This document shows, piece by piece, positions 62,306 through 64,000 of a stretch of 64,000 bases of DNA. The stretch spans positions 32,119 to 96,118 of the forward strand of contig MEHQ01000069.1 in NCBI GenBank assembly GCA_008828725.1. The letters run 5' to 3'. Position 1 is the first letter of the stretch, and each line of letters opens with the position of its first letter. Position numbers and translations under genes: made by a program. Under the pieces are notes generated by a model. It saw only the letters and a program-made list of their open reading frames with translations, had not been told where the DNA came from and searched no databases. The DNA is from Saccharina japonica. Lineage: Eukaryota; Sar; Phaeophyceae; Laminariales; Laminariaceae.

Positions 62306-62464
62306 CTGGAAACCCCGCTTTGGCCTCTGCGCCGGCGTGGCAGGTTCGGGAAGCGGTGGGCGAGTCCGAAAACTAAAAATGCTCCCAGGCTTTCTTCGAG
62401 GATGGGCGGTGGCGGACCGGCGGGGCGGGGATCTCTCCCCGCATCCTTCGCCGGCCCCGTGCAT
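62306..62464 (-). CDS. Possible first coding exon of the auxilin-like gene
   Basis: An ATG at 62464 opens a frame (MHGAGEGCGERSPPRRS ... TPAQRPKRGFQ) ending at a good donor (CAG/GTGAGC) at 62306 in phase 0, which fits the phase-0 start of exon 61436-60513. Two other frames are also open near the donor, and no domain is recognisable, so this is only a candidate. Confidence 0.3.
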
Positions 62465-62514
62465 CGGCGGGCGGAGTGCGCGCTTTTTCCTCCTTAGGGG
62501 AGGGAGGGAGGGAG

Positions 62515-62690
62515 GTGGGACGGGACGGAGGGGGTCTTCATTTTCATGCATGGCCGTTAGTCGTATGATTATCGATCCTCGCTCCCACAGATGCGGACGG
62601 AGCATGTTGGGGGGGGGGGGGGGGCGTACATTTGTTGCTTGACCTTAGGTATTTGACCATTGACCCGCATCCTTTGCGAGACGCGAGCAG
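62515..62690 (-). repeat. Poly-C-tailed repeats, type 1 then type 2, both inverted
   Basis: 62,515-62,612 (type 1): TTCATTTTCATGCATGGCCG and GTCGTATGATTATCGATCC, ending at GGACGGAGCATGTTG. 62,613-62,690 (type 2): a G run, GCGTACATTTGTTGCTTGACC, shown here as GCGTACATTTGTTGC / TTGACC, then TTTGACCATTGACCCGCATC and GCGAGACG. Read on the minus strand, the type 2 copy ends in poly-C. Confidence 0.75.
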
Positions 62691-62699
62691 CGGGGGCTA

Positions 62700-64000
62700 A
62701 CTCGTTCGGTTGCGTGCCTTTTATCTTTGACAATTGCCACCATCTTTTCGAGACGCAAGCGCCGTTCCTACTCGTTATAGGAGCAACCCAACAAGTTGGG
62801 CGTTCATTACGTTGTTTCCCTATATTACATGGAATGTTTAGACATCTGATACCCTTTCCTTGTTTTCGGCCGCCTGTGCGCACATCTATCTCAAATATGG
62901 ATTAGGTCGTTTTCTCATTCCTTCTGTTCACTCTTCGTCGTAGTTTTCCTCATTCTTTTGTACTCATATAACGCATCACGTTTTCACTTGTACATTTCAC
63001 ATCCTCGCCGTTGTGTGAGGTAAAACACCCAGCCGCCGAGAGAGGGGGGGTTGTGGTATGGCGGGGGTGGAGGCAAAAACGTTAGCATTTACTTGTTTTT
63101 GTTATCTGATATATAAGCCTAGGAGGGATTCATCGGGAGGGGCGGTGTTGGGGGGGGGGAGGGGGTGGGAGGGTGGCGACGTCGGTATCTGACAACCAAC
63201 AGAGTTGCATGTTGGATCGCGGAAGAGGGAACGGCTGGGCGGCTCGGCTGGGAATAGGGGGGGGGTGGCGGGCGGTGGCGGGGCGGGGGTGGGAGCCACG
63301 GGGGAAGGGAGAGTTTGATGTTTGGCCGCAGGATGAGGAGCAGATGCGAGGGCGGGGGAGAGGGGGAGGGGGATCGTAGCAGGGGAAAAGGTTGATTGAC
63401 GACGGGACGGCGCGATATCCAAAACCAAGTCGGTTTCTGAGAAGCACGGGGCCGTATTCTCAGAGAATTCTCAAGCTGGGCGGCGCGGGGGGTACCAGTA
63501 TTCGGCATGACGCGTAGAGTAGTCGTAATGAGCCTAGAACACTCGGCATCCATAACATTGGCCGGCGAGCGGGTGTGCCGGGTTTTCCAGACCTCGGGTT
63601 GGGGCCTGTAGTGTTTCATGGTGGCGCTCTAGCCGCTAACACATAACACCCCTTTCCGGAACACTACAATAATTATTACACCGCCCTGTCGGATTATGTA
63701 AGGGACATTTGGGTGTTTGTTTTTTTGAGTACATACCCACAGTATCCTTGCTTTCCGAAAGAGCGAAATAGCAGTATTATATACAGGCCTTACGATAAAA
63801 CTTTTGCCAGTATGTCATCTATTCACTCAGATATTACACGCCGAAGAGGAAGAAATAGTCCTTGTTAATGAGCTCTCGCACGTGGTTGACGCTGCGCCGC
63901 CAGCGATCGGTCGGTGTGACTCATAGCCAGTACTACGCAAGGACGCTGTCTCTTTACGTAGGGGTCGTAATTTGATCGGCATGCGTTAATGGCCACACCA
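62700..64000. other. Right-end region, no gene recognised
   Basis: Contains a G-rich tract (63,140-63,375) whose minus strand reads as proline-rich frames, and a few unremarkable short frames. A 51-residue-scale open stretch at 63.84-63.95 kb could be an exon edge, but nothing supports it. Confidence 0.5.

Overview
The window is nuclear DNA from an intron-rich eukaryote. Four protein-coding genes can be supported by homology plus splice-site and reading-phase checks: three on the minus strand and one on the plus strand. Exons are short (about 50-300 bases), introns are long (up to about 10.6 kb), and the non-coding DNA is packed with microsatellites, minisatellites, poly-G/poly-C runs and small inverted-repeat elements. 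Large introns, near-even base composition and short TTAGGG-like runs would fit a marine alga such as a stramenopile (brown-alga type), but nothing here fixes the lineage. No operon, rRNA, tRNA, CRISPR array, LTR or retrovirus-like element was seen.

Layout. (1) About 1-36,189, minus strand: a very large CHD-family chromatin remodeller closest to the CHD6-9 class. 24 exons can be joined in a consistent phase. They encode an acidic/basic N-terminal tail, two chromodomains, the SNF2 ATPase lobe and the start of the second helicase lobe; the gene runs off the left edge. (2) 36,190-39,304: intergenic DNA rich in TACCAGGTA and CCGGG motifs. (3) 39,305-43,156, minus strand: a five-exon JmjC hydroxylase of the JMJD7 type. 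(4) 43,499-48,350, plus strand: a three-exon protein of the 6-pyruvoyl-tetrahydropterin-synthase superfamily with a signal peptide, divergently arranged with the JMJD7 gene across 342 bases. (5) 48,351-53,346: intergenic, with nested miniature transposons. (6) 53,347 to at least 61,436, minus strand: an auxilin-like C-terminal J-domain protein with a glycine-rich N-terminal region. (7) About 62,470-64,000: no gene recognised.

The genes do not form a pathway. CHD and JMJD7 proteins act in nuclear or translational regulation, auxilin-like proteins uncoat clathrin vesicles, and the pterin-synthase-like protein is probably secretory. The most unusual content is in the non-coding DNA: a repeat whose copies end in poly-C, a set of palindromic miniature elements including nested copies, two long foldbacks, and highly over-represented palindromic words (TACCAGGTA, TACAGCAGTA). 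In the coding DNA the notable points are an acidic, ARK-repeat-bearing insertion inside chromodomain 1 of the CHD protein, a triplicated partial CHD exon, a GC-AG intron, and a strong excess of phase-0 introns.
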